A stretch of 64,000 nucleotides of DNA from Listeria rocourtiae FSL F6-920 (GTDB lineage Bacteria > Bacillota > Bacilli > Lactobacillales > Listeriaceae): positions 62,001 through 126,000 of the forward strand of contig NZ_AODK01000005.1 of assembly GCF_000525975.1 (NCBI RefSeq), written 5' to 3'. Shown here in pieces: positions 8,769 through 19,140 of the stretch. The notes beneath the pieces were generated by a model. It did no database searches and was not told the origin of the DNA. It saw only the letters and a program-made list of their open reading frames with translations. The number at the start of each line of letters is the position of its first letter. Positions within the stretch are counted from its first letter, which is position 1. The translations under genes were made by a program, and so were the position numbers.

Positions 8769-11162
8769 CTAAGCGCGCATAAATTGATATGGCGTAATAT
8801 CACTCATCCCAATCATTGGATCAATGTTCATCCAATTCTCCTCCGTCAGCAACTTCCGATTACTCACCGTTGCCAATATATCTTCCTCACTCTGCAACCG
8901 CTCATACAGCGTCGTATTCCGTTTCTCCTCATCGATCCGCTCGACACCCATCCGAAACGCATCTTCTTCTCCGCAAATAATCAAAAACTGCTTGCTCCGA
9001 GTCACCGCTGTATACAAAATATCACGTCGCAACATCCGGTAATAACTACGCACCACCGGCATGATCACAATCGGAAACTCACTCCCCTGCGCCTTATGAA
9101 TCGAACAGCAATACGCGTGCGTCAATTGGCCAAACTCCTGCCTAAAATACTCAACCTCCGTCTGATCAAACTGCACAACGACCATATCCTGCTTCTCCGT
9201 GTTTTCCTTCGCATAAATAATCGAGACAATCTCGCCAAAATCGCCATTAAAAACGTTCTTCTCCGGCTGATTCACTAGTTGCAATACCCGATCTCCAATC
9301 CGAAAAACAATATCGCCGAATTTCACTTCTTTGCGCTTGCCTTCTGGGTTCGCATTGAAAATCTCCTGCATTTTGCGATTTAAAATATCGATTCCCGCAG
9401 GTCCACGGTACATCGGCGCCAAAACTTGGATATCTTTCGCGCGAAATCCTTTTTTCTTCGCATTCTCCACAACTTTTTCCACAACCTCAGCAATCTGATT
9501 CACCGTACAGTGGAAAAACGACCGGTCCGTACTATTTTTCGTAAATGTTGCTGGCAAAAATCCTTGGCGAATATCATGCGCAAGTTCAATAATCGATGAA
9601 CCGTCTTCCTGCCGATAAATATCTGTCAACTCCACGGTCGGAATCTCGTTTGACCGCAACATATCTTTCAAAACTTGCCCCGGCCCAACAGATGGCAACT
9701 GATCCTGATCTCCCACTAAAATCACTTGCATGTGTGCTGGCAAAGCCCGAAAAAGCTGATTGGCAAGCCAAATATCAACCATTGACATCTCATCAATAAT
9801 CAGCAATTTCCCTTCAATCGAACGCTCATTATCATCGTCCAACTGCTCCTGCCCGTTCATTCCTAGCAGTCGGTGAATCGTCATCGCAGGCAATCCCGTT
9901 GATTCCGTCATTCGTTTCGCCGCACGTCCCGTCGGTGCTGCCAACAAAATCGGCAATTTCTCACCATCCTTATACGACATCGGGTCCAAATTAACACCAT
10001 TTAACTCGGCATAAAGCTCCACAATCCCTTTAATAACCGTCGTTTTCCCAGTACCGGGTCCACCAGTCAAAATAAGCATCGGCGACATCAATGCTTGCTC
10101 AAGCGCCACCTTCTGGGTTTCCCCATAAGAAACACCAATCCGATCCTCCAATTCACCGAGCGCGATATAAAACTCCGATTTTGGAAAAAGTTCCTCGTAC
10201 TCCTTTTGTCGCATCATTCGTTTCACGTGCGCCGCAAACCCAGCCTCCGCAAAATAAAGCGATGGCACATACACCCGCGTGTTCTCCGTCATCACCTTCA
10301 TATCTTCCTCAAGAGCCAGCAACTGCTTCGTCAATTGTTCTTGCTCAATCCGAACTGGTTCACTATTCTCAAGTAGTTGCGTTACCGTCTCCAGCAAAAC
10401 TTCCCGCTCCATAAATACGTTACCTTGCTGCAGTGACTCCTGCTCCAACATGTACAAAATCGCCGCCTGTAAACGCGAATAATGATTTCCACCAAGTCCA
10501 AGTTTGCGTCCTAGCTCATCCGCACGATTAAATCCAATCCCCTTTACATCTTCAATTAGCTTATAAGGATTATTTTCCAATACATGTAACGTATCTTGCT
10601 TATACGCCTGAAAAATTTTCATCGAGAGTTGCGGGCCAAATCCGTATTCATTCAAACTCACCATAATGTGTTCCAAACCCTGATTCTCGCGCAACGATTC
10701 TAGCAAACTCTCTGCCGTCGCAAGCGGCAAACGCGGCACTTCTTGAAGCAGAGACGGATCAGACAAAATCCGGCTAATGGCATCCTCGCCAAGCGTCTCC
10801 ACGACACGTTCCGCTGTCTTCTTCCCAATACCTTTAAAAAGTTCTCCCGATAAATACTGCACCAGCCCTTGCTTCGTCTGCGGCATCTCTTTTCTAAATC
10901 GATCCGCTTTAAACTGCTGACCAAATTTGGCATGATCCATTAATTTACCATGAAATATGTACACCTCTTGCTCATGAAGGGCAGGAAAAAAGCCCGTCAC
11001 AACAATATCCTTCTCGTCCCATGTCGTATTCGTATCCTGCACCTGAATCCTTATCACCGAAAACAAGTTGTCGCTATTATGAAAGATTGTCGACATCACG
11101 AGTCCTTTCATGTACAGTTCCTCGTTCTCACCGAGCAATCCCAACGTTTCTTGCATGTCCAT
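8769..11162 (-). CDS. recD2: RecD2-type 5'-3' DNA helicase
   Basis: 797 residues, normal for Gram-positive RecD2 (the YrrC type). The ATG at 11162 has a strong AGGAGGTGG site. An N-terminal OB/helix-hairpin-helix part of about 330 residues, including GIGKKTAERV, is followed by SF1B helicase motifs: Walker A GGPGTGKT near 367, DEMSMVD, LVGDQDQLPSVGPG, and late VTRSK plus AYCCSIHKAQGSEFP. RecD2 acts in replication fork maintenance and mismatch or recombination repair without RecBC. It lies downstream of the TPR gene (31-base gap) and upstream of the DUF4180 gene. Confidence 0.95.
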   Translation of the reverse strand: MDMQETLGLLGENEELYMKGLVMSTIFHNSDNLFSVIRIQVQDTNTTWDEKDIVVTGFFPALHEQEVYIFHGKLMDHAKFGQQFKADRFRKEMPQTKQGLVQYLSGELFKGIGKKTAERVVETLGEDAISRILSDPSLLQEVPRLPLATAESLLESLRENQGLEHIMVSLNEYGFGPQLSMKIFQAYKQDTLHVLENNPYKLIEDVKGIGFNRADELGRKLGLGGNHYSRLQAAILYMLEQESLQQGNVFMEREVLLETVTQLLENSEPVRIEQEQLTKQLLALEEDMKVMTENTRVYVPSLYFAEAGFAAHVKRMMRQKEYEELFPKSEFYIALGELEDRIGVSYGETQKVALEQALMSPMLILTGGPGTGKTTVIKGIVELYAELNGVNLDPMSYKDGEKLPILLAAPTGRAAKRMTESTGLPAMTIHRLLGMNGQEQLDDDNERSIEGKLLIIDEMSMVDIWLANQLFRALPAHMQVILVGDQDQLPSVGPGQVLKDMLRSNEIPTVELTDIYRQEDGSSIIELAHDIRQGFLPATFTKNSTDRSFFHCTVNQIAEVVEKVVENAKKKGFRAKDIQVLAPMYRGPAGIDILNRKMQEIFNANPEGKRKEVKFGDIVFRIGDRVLQLVNQPEKNVFNGDFGEIVSIIYAKENTEKQDMVVVQFDQTEVEYFRQEFGQLTHAYCCSIHKAQGSEFPIVIMPVVRSYYRMLRRDILYTAVTRSKQFLIICGEEDAFRMGVERIDEEKRNTTLYERLQSEEDILATVSNRKLLTEENWMNIDPMIGMSDITPYQFMRA

Positions 11163-11193
11163 TTTCCCACCTCCTCATCTTGTATGTCGTCCC

Positions 11194-11865
11194 TTACTCG
11201 CCGCTAGCCTCTAAATCTTGAATAGCCGCCAGCGCATTCGCTGCCAATTCATGGTTCTCATCGCTCGCCACAGCTTTCTCAAAATAATTTTTCCCAATCA
11301 CTAAATCGCCTTGCCAAGCTAAGTACGCGGCACCGATATTGTAAAGCGCATCGGCATCATCTGGTTTCAACATCAACACACGCTCAAGCGCTCCAATCGC
11401 ATCCTCAAACAAGTCCGATTTCGCCAAAGCAATCCCATACTGGAAAGCAGCCTCCACGTCATCAGGCGCCAATTCTACCGAGCGCATCAAATAAGGAATC
11501 GCCAACAAATTCTCATCCATCTGCACAAAACTCATCCCAATCATGAAATAAACATCCGCTGAATCCAGTCCATTCGCAATCGCTTGTTCAAATTGCTTTG
11601 CTGCGTCCTGGTAGCGTTCCAGCACGTAATACAAATTTCCTAAACTATAATAAGCCGCTGAAGCCTTGCTATCCAGCTCAATTCCTCGCTCAAAAAAGCG
11701 TTCTGCCCGCTCGAAATCATCCATCGAAAGCAACACATTACCGAAATTAATAAAGCCAACCGGATCGTTCGGGTGTTCCTCAATAACCTCCGTAAAAAGG
11801 CGTACTGCCGTCTCTAAATCATTCTTTTGCATCGCTTCAATACCTTGTGCATTTTTATCCATCAT
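11194..11865 (-). CDS. Tetratricopeptide repeat protein
   Basis: 223 residues built of about six TPR units (for example AVRLFTEVIEEHPNDP, ERAERFFERGIELD and DAIGALERVLMLKPDD). No signal peptide or membrane segment, so probably a cytosolic protein-protein scaffold. The start ATG 11865 has GGAGGAG ahead. In Firmicutes a TPR gene commonly sits between mnmA and recD2, as here, but its partner is unknown. Confidence 0.9.
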   Translation of the reverse strand: MMDKNAQGIEAMQKNDLETAVRLFTEVIEEHPNDPVGFINFGNVLLSMDDFERAERFFERGIELDSKASAAYYSLGNLYYVLERYQDAAKQFEQAIANGLDSADVYFMIGMSFVQMDENLLAIPYLMRSVELAPDDVEAAFQYGIALAKSDLFEDAIGALERVLMLKPDDADALYNIGAAYLAWQGDLVIGKNYFEKAVASDENHELAANALAAIQDLEASGE

Positions 11866-11877
11866 GCTTTTCTCCTC

Positions 11878-12603
11878 CTATTTTACCGCAACAGCCAGCC
11901 ATGTTTTTAGCGCCGCTACTGTTTCGTTTGTCTGCTCCTCGACACTAATTGAGGCATTACCATCACCATGCTGTTTTCCATAAGCCCCAAATTGCGCATG
12001 GTTTCCGCCTTTTATTGACACAAAAGTTGTGTTCTCCGGCAAATATTGCTTATTTTTTTCGTATGTATCCCAATTAAGCACACCATCCTTCGTCGCAGTA
12101 ATCGACAACGCCGAAAACGGAGCTTTTACAAGCGTTCCCTTCTCATCTGGATAGCTTGCTAAAAAGAAAATACCATCCAATTCATCCATATTGTCATGAG
12201 CAAACCGCGCCGCCATCGCACCGCCTAGCGAATGACCACCAATCACAAAATGCTCATCTTCATGACTATCAATAATATCTGCTGCCTTATTTTTCCCAAA
12301 AACAGCTAAATCAAGTGGCATTTCGGCAATGTACACCTTATAACCTGCATTCGCAAGCCCTTTTGCCATTGGAGCATAACTGAGCGCATCAATGAACGCA
12401 CCAGGATAAAAAATCACGCTTTCCTTCACATCCTGATTCATTGGAGTAAACATCAAAAAGCCACTGTCATCCACGACATCTATTTTTTTCGTGGAATTCC
12501 CAGCATCTTCTGCAAACTGATTCGGCGATGTATTGAAGTAAAAATAAGCACCACCAATAATCAAAACGAGAACAGCCAATACAATCCATAACGTCTTTTT
12601 CAT
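11878..12603 (-). CDS. Membrane-anchored alpha/beta hydrolase
   Basis: About 241 residues, starting MKKTLWIVLAVL at ATG 12603 with AGAGGA ahead; a longer in-frame start lacks a ribosome site. Residues 4-24 form one hydrophobic helix, an uncleaved anchor or signal, so the enzyme should face outside. The nucleophile elbow GGHSLGGAMA is clear, and a late GGNHAQFG supplies the catalytic His. The substrate is not predictable, but lipid ester or carboxylesterase activity is likely. It sits 12 bases upstream of the TPR gene and downstream of mnmA, in the same direction. Confidence 0.8.
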   Translation of the reverse strand: MKKTLWIVLAVLVLIIGGAYFYFNTSPNQFAEDAGNSTKKIDVVDDSGFLMFTPMNQDVKESVIFYPGAFIDALSYAPMAKGLANAGYKVYIAEMPLDLAVFGKNKAADIIDSHEDEHFVIGGHSLGGAMAARFAHDNMDELDGIFFLASYPDEKGTLVKAPFSALSITATKDGVLNWDTYEKNKQYLPENTTFVSIKGGNHAQFGAYGKQHGDGNASISVEEQTNETVAALKTWLAVAVK

Positions 12604-12678
12604 CCGAATCCTCTTTTCATCCTTTATCAAAAAAAGAGTTCAGGAAATAATCCCATCCCAAACCCTTTTTCAAGTTTC

Positions 12679-13803
<1,125 letters not shown>

Positions 13804-14949
13804 TCACTTACAAAGTCGCTGTACCACTTTTACAATCTCGCTTGCCGCCTTCTCCATTTCCTCGTAAGAATTACCAAGGCCAAAACTAATCCGAATCGAC
13901 TCGCGCACACCTGCATGATCCGCGCCAAAAAGCGCCACCAAGACGTGCGACGGGTCCACCGTACCAGCCGTACAAGCTGAACCACTAGAAACCGCGATTC
14001 CAGCCATATCCAAATTCATCAACAACTGCTCCACCGAAACGCCTGGGAAACGCACATTCAGAACTTGCGGCAATCCCTTCTCAAGCAAACCATTCACTTC
14101 AAAAAGAATCCCACTCTCCGCAAAAGTATCCACAAACACCTGCTTATAATCCTTAAAATCAGAGCGTTTCTGCTTCCTCGATTCCAAAGAAATGCGTACA
14201 GCCTCAGCCATGCCACAAATCCCCGGCAAATTTTCCGTACCAGCTCGACGCTTGCGCTCCTGCTCCCCGCCATGAAAAGGGTACACTAAATTCGTCCCAT
14301 TTTTAACATACAAAAAACCAATGCCGCGCGGACCATTAATCTTGTGCGCCGTCACTGTCAACATATCCACGCCAAGCTCCGCAACATCCATGTCAAACAT
14401 CCCAAAAGCCTGCACCGCATCCGTATGAAATAGCGCCTGATGTTTCTCCAACCGCTCACCAATCGCCCGAATCGGCTGAACCGAACCAATCTCGTTATTC
14501 CCATACATCACAGAAACCAGAATCGTCTCACTTGTAAGCGCCGCATCAAAATCCGCAAGAGAAATAATACCATCCTTATCCACTGGTAAATACGTCACAT
14601 CAAATCCTTGCGTCTCCAAAAAGCGACACGCCTCCAAAACCGCTGGATGCTCGATTGCAGTTGTAATAATATGTCTACCACGATCACGATTCGCATACGC
14701 CGATCCAATTAACGCGACATTATCTCCCTCGGTACCGCCACTCGTAAACACAACCTCACGCTCATCTGCTCCAATACTCCCTGCCACAATCGCGCGTGCC
14801 TCATCAAGCGCCTTCCTAGCATCTCTCCCTGCATAGTGAATACTAGAAGGATTGCCATAGTTATTCGTAAAACTAGCCAGCATCGCCTGCACAACCTCAG
14901 GATGAATCGGACTAGTCGCTGCATGATCTAAATACACACGTCCTATCAT
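13804..14949 (-). CDS. iscS: Cysteine desulfurase (IscS/NifS type, MnmA partner)
   Basis: About 381 residues, starting at ATG 14949 (MIGRVYLDHAATSP). A longer in-frame start is less likely because it has no site and lengthens the usual N-terminus. PLP-dependent: the PLP lysine is in TAHKINGPRG (near 203) and the catalytic cysteine is in SSGSACTAG (near 326), within the short loop of group I enzymes. It is the first gene of the run iscS-mnmA-hydrolase-TPR-recD2. It supplies persulfide for tRNA thiolation, corresponding to Bacillus YrvO rather than the SufS Fe-S enzyme. Confidence 0.93.
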   Translation of the reverse strand: MIGRVYLDHAATSPIHPEVVQAMLASFTNNYGNPSSIHYAGRDARKALDEARAIVAGSIGADEREVVFTSGGTEGDNVALIGSAYANRDRGRHIITTAIEHPAVLEACRFLETQGFDVTYLPVDKDGIISLADFDAALTSETILVSVMYGNNEIGSVQPIRAIGERLEKHQALFHTDAVQAFGMFDMDVAELGVDMLTVTAHKINGPRGIGFLYVKNGTNLVYPFHGGEQERKRRAGTENLPGICGMAEAVRISLESRKQKRSDFKDYKQVFVDTFAESGILFEVNGLLEKGLPQVLNVRFPGVSVEQLLMNLDMAGIAVSSGSACTAGTVDPSHVLVALFGADHAGVRESIRISFGLGNSYEEMEKAASEIVKVVQRLCK

Positions 14950-15018
14950 AAAATCGCTTCTTTCTATATTAAAAACTATCAACTAGCCTTTAAAAGATAT
15001 TTTTTTATAATCTATCCT

Positions 15019-15047
15019 ATTTTAGCAAGAAACGATGCCAAAAGCAA
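15019..15047 (-). promoter_or_regulatory. Promoter of the iscS-mnmA operon
   Basis: Minus-strand -35 TTGCTT (15042-15047), 17-base spacer, -10 TAAAAT (15019-15024), about 70 bases upstream of the iscS start. Bases 15050-15253 upstream of it show no gene or clear structure. Confidence 0.65.
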
Positions 15048-15253
15048 AAAACCAAGATATCCCCTATCTAAAATACAATAAGAATTTTGTTTAAGTAAAT
15101 TTGGGATTATTAAGGTCAAAAATATTGTAATTTATATTGCACTTAAAAGTTAATTACTGCACCCTCTAATATTGCTTACTCATCCATTGTTCTAGTATTA
15201 TTCGATATTTGAGCGAGGGCTCATTTTTGTTTTGAATTTATTCCTGATTTTGC

Positions 15254-15348
15254 GTTCTAAGAGCCGCTGGTGGATTACCTGCTCACTTTGTTCGCATGCA
15301 TATTGAGGGCTCTAATTCAGCAAGAGATGCTTCATAAGAGCCACAGCA
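15254..15348 (+). repeat. Dispersed structured repeat, copy F
   Basis: Copy of the intergenic family also seen at 23324, 23429, 41135, 41341 and 45171. Begins TAAGAGCC, continues TGGATTACCTGCTCACTTTG and CATGCATATTGAG, then GGCTCTAA ... TAAGAGCC. The closing arms GGCTCT and AGAGCC form a hairpin, and the first GAGCC can pair with the same GGCTC. It lies between the iscS promoter and the 3' end of 6S RNA. Confidence 0.8.
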
Positions 15349-15415
15349 AAATCACCCCACTTATGAAACGTTAGAAGCCCGTTCAAAAATGGAGTGCTCA
15401 AATTGTATTTTAATA

Positions 15416-15615
15416 ATAAAGAAACCCCAATCGTACCGTCTTAATACCATTGTTTGAACCCGCTATTAACAGCAGGTGGGTGCTCTGTCTGACGGTTTAC
15501 AAGTCCTCGTGAAAAGGCATGTGCGCTGCGCCCGAACTTGGGCTCCCTAGGTAGATCAAATTGTTCGGTTCAATAATATAGGCACCATAACGAATACATT
15601 AGGGTTTTCTTTATT
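15416..15615 (-). ncRNA. ssrS: 6S RNA
   Basis: A 200-base untranslated minus-strand transcript with the features of Firmicute 6S RNA. The 5' part reads CCCTAATGTATTCGTTATG and GTGCC ... TTGAACCGAAC, as in Bacillus 6S-1. The ends pair (AGAAAACCC with GGGTTTCT) around a large central bubble, and T-rich sequence follows. It has its own promoter and lies next to rarA, the conserved location. The RNA binds housekeeping RNA polymerase and damps transcription in stationary phase. Exact ends are estimated. Confidence 0.85.
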
Positions 15616-15621
15616 GAACTA

Positions 15622-15650
15622 AGAATACCACATAAGTATGGATATTTCAA
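15622..15650 (-). promoter_or_regulatory. Promoter of 6S RNA
   Basis: Minus-strand -35 TTGAAA (15645-15650), 17-base spacer, -10 TATTCT (15622-15627), placing the start about seven bases before the 5' end of the RNA. Confidence 0.75.
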
Positions 15651-15739
15651 TTTGGAACACTTATTTCAACAAAAAAGATGTATTTTTTTGTACTAAATTA
15701 ACATCTAGAATGTAAGCGCTAATCGTTACACCCGTTCCG

Positions 15740-17014
15740 TTATTTCTTATTCTGATTTATTTTCTCATAAACCCCAGCAATCATCTGCTCATACTTTGAG
15801 GTCAATTTCGGTTCATAGTACTTCGCTTTTAAAAGTCGATCTGGTAAATACTGCTGATCAACCCAAGCATTCTCATAACTATGCGGATATTTATAATCCA
15901 GCGCCCGGCCAAGTTCCTGCGCTCCAGAATAATGCCCATCACGTAAATGATCTGGTACCTCACCGCTTTTTCCAGCCCGAATATCTGCGAGGGCGCTGTC
16001 AATCGCCATAATAGCAGAATTCGATTTTGGAGATAAGCAAAGTTCAATAACAGCATTCGCAAGCGGAATCCGAGCCTCAGGAAAGCCAATTTTCTCAGCG
16101 GTCTGTATCGCGGATAAAGTATGTGTCGCAGCCTGTGGGTTCGCAAGTCCAATATCCTCATATGCCATTACGAGCAATCGCCGACTTATACTTACTAAAT
16201 CCCCCGCCTCAATCAATCTTCCCATGTAATGAAGCGCCGCATTCACATCACTACCTCGCACCGATTTCTGAAATGCGCTCAAAACATCGTAATGCGCATC
16301 GCCATCTTTATCATGCGCCAAGCTCTTACGTTGCAAACACTCCTCAGCGACTTCTAGCGTCACATGCACTTGTCCCACATCATCGGGTTCCGAAGAAATA
16401 ACTGCCAACTCCAATGCATTCAGCGCACTCCGAACATCACCATTACTCGCCGTCGCCAAGTGTGTCTTAGCATCCCCATCTAAAACCACCTCATACGCTC
16501 CTAAACCACGCTCCAAATCCACGAGCGCTCGGTCCATCGTCACCTCAATATCCGCTACTGACAAAGGCTTCAATTCAAAAATTTGCGTCCGGCTCCGAAT
16601 CGCCGGATTAATCGCAATGTACGGATTACTAGTCGTTGCCCCAATCAAAATAATCTGACCGCTCTCCAAATGGGGTAACAGAAAATCCTGTTTCGGCTTG
16701 TCCAAACGGTGTACCTCATCCAAAAGTAAAATAACCGTACCGCTCATCTTCGCTTCTGCAGCAACAATTTCTAAATCCTTCTTATTATTCGTCACGGCGT
16801 TTAACATTCGAAATGCGTATTTTGTACTGCCAGCAATCGCACTTGCAATCGATGTTTTGCCAATTCCAGGCGGTCCATACAAAATCATGGAAGACAGCTG
16901 TTTTGCCTTTACCATCCGATAAATCACTTTATCCTTACCAACGAGATGCTTCTGTCCAACAATATCATCCAGCGACTTCGGCCTCATGCGATAAGCAAGC
17001 GGTTGAATAGCCAT
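15740..17014 (-). CDS. rarA: Replication-associated recombination protein A (MgsA/RarA)
   Basis: About 424 residues. The ATG at 17014 (MAIQPLAYRMRPK) follows GGAGGGGG; an upstream in-frame ATG lacks a site. AAA+ ATPase with Walker A YGPPGIGKTS (near 50), Walker B LLLDEVHR, the sensor ATTSNP, and a C-terminal tetramerisation part with AYEDIGLANPQA. RarA acts at stalled replication forks with SSB. It is divergent from cymR. Confidence 0.95.
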   Translation of the reverse strand: MAIQPLAYRMRPKSLDDIVGQKHLVGKDKVIYRMVKAKQLSSMILYGPPGIGKTSIASAIAGSTKYAFRMLNAVTNNKKDLEIVAAEAKMSGTVILLLDEVHRLDKPKQDFLLPHLESGQIILIGATTSNPYIAINPAIRSRTQIFELKPLSVADIEVTMDRALVDLERGLGAYEVVLDGDAKTHLATASNGDVRSALNALELAVISSEPDDVGQVHVTLEVAEECLQRKSLAHDKDGDAHYDVLSAFQKSVRGSDVNAALHYMGRLIEAGDLVSISRRLLVMAYEDIGLANPQAATHTLSAIQTAEKIGFPEARIPLANAVIELCLSPKSNSAIMAIDSALADIRAGKSGEVPDHLRDGHYSGAQELGRALDYKYPHSYENAWVDQQYLPDRLLKAKYYEPKLTSKYEQMIAGVYEKINQNKK

Positions 17015-17204
17015 ATTTCCCCCTCCAATCATTTATCCTAATTATAACAGAAGAGCGTATGTTCTGTTATCGTTTTTCATCTATTTCATTAGCTTCTTGG
17101 CGCTTTTTACTATATAATTATCCTAATATCACAATTAGCTAATGATACATAGAAGATTCTTCTCAATTATAACAGAAAATCGCAACATTCATTTGGAGGT
17201 TATT

Positions 17205-17626
17205 ATGAAAATCACAACAAAAGGTCGCTATGGCTTAACTATTGTATTGGAATTAACGCGATGTTTTGGACAAGGTCCCATTTCATTACGTTCCATCGCC
17301 GAAAAAAAAAAGGCTTATCAGAACATTACTTAGAACAACTAATCGGCCCATTGCGCAACGCAGGTATTGTAAAAAGTATCCGCGGCGCACATGGAGGCTA
17401 TATCCTAGGTGATGAGCCTGCAAAAATTACAGCTGGAGACATTATCCGTACGTTAGAAGGTCCCATCGTGCTCGTAGAAAGTATCGAAGACGAAGAGGCA
17501 GCCCAGCGCGAACTCTGGTTGCGCATTCGTAATGCTGTCAAAGAAGTTCTAGACAGCACCACATTAGAAGATTTAGCCAGCCATGGTGATGATCCTCTAT
17601 TAGATGGCTACATGTTTTATATCTAA
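17205..17626 (+). CDS. cymR: Rrf2-family regulator, CymR-like, with apparent frameshift
   Basis: Rrf2-type winged-helix repressor, in Bacillus the master regulator of cysteine metabolism. ATG 17205 (MKITTKGRYGLT) with TGGAGG ahead. The frame breaks in an A10 run at 17302-17311; joining SIAEKK to GLSEHYLEQLIGPLRNAG restores the full family sequence of about 139 residues. A8 or A11 would be in frame, so either two bases are extra or one is missing. There is no [2Fe-2S] cysteine cluster, as expected for CymR, which instead binds CysK. Its position by iscS and mnmA is conserved in Bacillales. Probably a sequence error rather than a null allele. Confidence 0.85.
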
Positions 17627-17630
17627 AAAT

Positions 17631-17666
17631 AAAGCGGTTCACATCAAAATGTGAGCGGCTTTTTTG
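17631..17666 (+). terminator. Terminator after cymR
   Basis: Stem AAGC..TTCACAT with ATGTGA..GCTT closing on a TTTTTT tail, immediately after the stop codon. Confidence 0.82.
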
Positions 17667-17796
17667 TTTATCCACCTCTTCACTGCGCAAAACTATTTTT
17701 ACATCTTTATGTCAATTCTTTTCTTGCAAAAAATGTACCTCAAATAAAAAGAAAATTGCAATTAAAACTCTAAATAATAATAAAAAAAATGATTGA

Positions 17797-17813
17797 TGTT
17801 ATATTATCTAACA
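17797..17813 (+). promoter_or_regulatory. GlnR/TnrA box 1 upstream of amtB
   Basis: Perfect TGTNA-N7-TNACA palindrome (TGTTATATTATCTAACA), about 35 bases upstream of the -35 element. This is the consensus for the nitrogen regulators GlnR and TnrA. Confidence 0.88.
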
Positions 17814-17839
17814 AAATTTGAGTTTTCAAATAAAATCTC

Positions 17840-17867
17840 TTGCATTATTTTCAGTTTGAAGTATTAT
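17840..17867 (+). promoter_or_regulatory. Promoter of amtB-glnK
   Basis: Possible -35 TTGCAT (17840-17845), 16-base spacer, -10 TATTAT (17862-17867), lying between the two GlnR/TnrA boxes. Confidence 0.5.
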
Positions 17868-17890
17868 TATCACATAATAAAAAATTTAAA

Positions 17891-17907
17891 TGTTAGATTA
17901 TCTAACA
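17891..17907 (+). promoter_or_regulatory. GlnR/TnrA box 2 upstream of amtB
   Basis: Second perfect palindrome (TGTTAGATTATCTAACA), 94 bases from the first and 15 bases before the amtB start. A site just downstream of the promoter suggests repression in nitrogen-rich conditions. Confidence 0.88.
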
Positions 17908-17922
17908 AAAGGAGAATGCCAT

Positions 17923-19128
17923 ATGGAAGCAATATTTATGTTTTTTTGTACCTTGTTAGTTTGGCTGATGACACCAGGAATCGCTTTATTCTATGGAGGA
18001 ATGGTTCGTCGTAAAAATGTACTTAGTACAGCAATGTATAGTTTTAGTTCGATGGCCATCATTTCTATATTATGGGTTTTTGTTGGTTATTCTCTTGCGT
18101 TCGCACCAGGAAACACTTTTATCGGGAGTTTTGATTGGACTTTCTTACACAGCGTTGGTTTTGAGGCTAATGCGACGTATTCCGAAACGATTCCACATAC
18201 TTTATTCATGATGTTCCAAATGACATTCGCTATTTTGACTGTCGCTATTATTTCTGGCGCTTTTGCAGAACGAATGAATTTTGCGGCATACTTAATCTTC
18301 ATTATATTATGGTCATTACTTGTTTATTCTCCTGTTGCCCATTGGGTTTGGGGCGATGGCGGCTGGTTGCGTGAACTTGGTGCGCTTGATTTTGCCGGTG
18401 GAAATGTCGTTCATATTAGTTCTGGTATTACTGGACTCGTACTCGCAATCATACTTGGACGCCGCAAAGAAGCTGAGAACTCCTCCCCACATAATTTGCC
18501 ACTCGCGTTAATTGGTGGTATATTAGTTTGGTTCGGTTGGTATGGATTTAATGTTGGTAGCGCACTGACGATTGATAATGTTGCGATGGCTGCGTTCGTT
18601 AACACCAATTCAGCAGCTGCTGCCGGGATTATTGGGTGGGTCGCTGTCGAATGGATGATTAACAAAAAACCGACGATGCTTGGCACAATTTCTGGCGCGA
18701 TTGCTGGTCTCGTCTCCATCACGCCCGCTGCTGGTTTTGTGACAGTCGGTAGCGCCTTATTGATCGGTTTCCTTGGCGGCGCAATTTGTTTTTGGGCAGT
18801 CTTTTGGTTGAAAGGTAAATTGAAATACGATGATGCACTTGACGCTTTCGGTTTACATGGCATTGGTGGTATTTGGGGCGGTATTGCTACAGGGCTTTTT
18901 GCCACTACTAAAATTAACGAACTCGGCGCGGATGGTCTTTTTTATGGAAATGCCAACTTGCTTGGAAAACAACTCATCGCTATCGGTTCAACGATCGTTT
19001 TTGTCGCAGTTGCCACTATCATTATTATCTATGTTATCAAAATATTCTTACCTGTCAGAGTAGATGAAGACCAAGAATACAAAGGGCTGGATTTAACGCT
19101 TCACGGCGAAAAAGCCTATCATGATTAA
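17923..19128 (+). CDS. amtB: Ammonium transporter AmtB (NrgA)
   Basis: About 401 residues from ATG 17923 (MEAIFMFFCTLLVW), which follows AAAGGAG; a longer in-frame start is unsupported. Eleven membrane helices. The Amt signatures are visible, including GDGGWLRELGALDFAGGNVVHISSG and the second pore His in DAFGLHGIGGIWGG. It takes up ammonium when it is scarce and is gated by PII. It forms an operon with glnK three bases past its stop, controlled by two GlnR/TnrA boxes. Confidence 0.96.
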   Translation: MEAIFMFFCTLLVWLMTPGIALFYGGMVRRKNVLSTAMYSFSSMAIISILWVFVGYSLAFAPGNTFIGSFDWTFLHSVGFEANATYSETIPHTLFMMFQMTFAILTVAIISGAFAERMNFAAYLIFIILWSLLVYSPVAHWVWGDGGWLRELGALDFAGGNVVHISSGITGLVLAIILGRRKEAENSSPHNLPLALIGGILVWFGWYGFNVGSALTIDNVAMAAFVNTNSAAAAGIIGWVAVEWMINKKPTMLGTISGAIAGLVSITPAAGFVTVGSALLIGFLGGAICFWAVFWLKGKLKYDDALDAFGLHGIGGIWGGIATGLFATTKINELGADGLFYGNANLLGKQLIAIGSTIVFVAVATIIIIYVIKIFLPVRVDEDQEYKGLDLTLHGEKAYHD

Positions 19129-19140
19129 GGGGTGGTTCTA

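Noticed and set aside
15416-15615. Possible T-box or other riboswitch upstream of iscS
   Set aside because: No AGGGTGG core, own promoter and closing end-pairing with a central bubble; the 5' sequence fits 6S RNA better.
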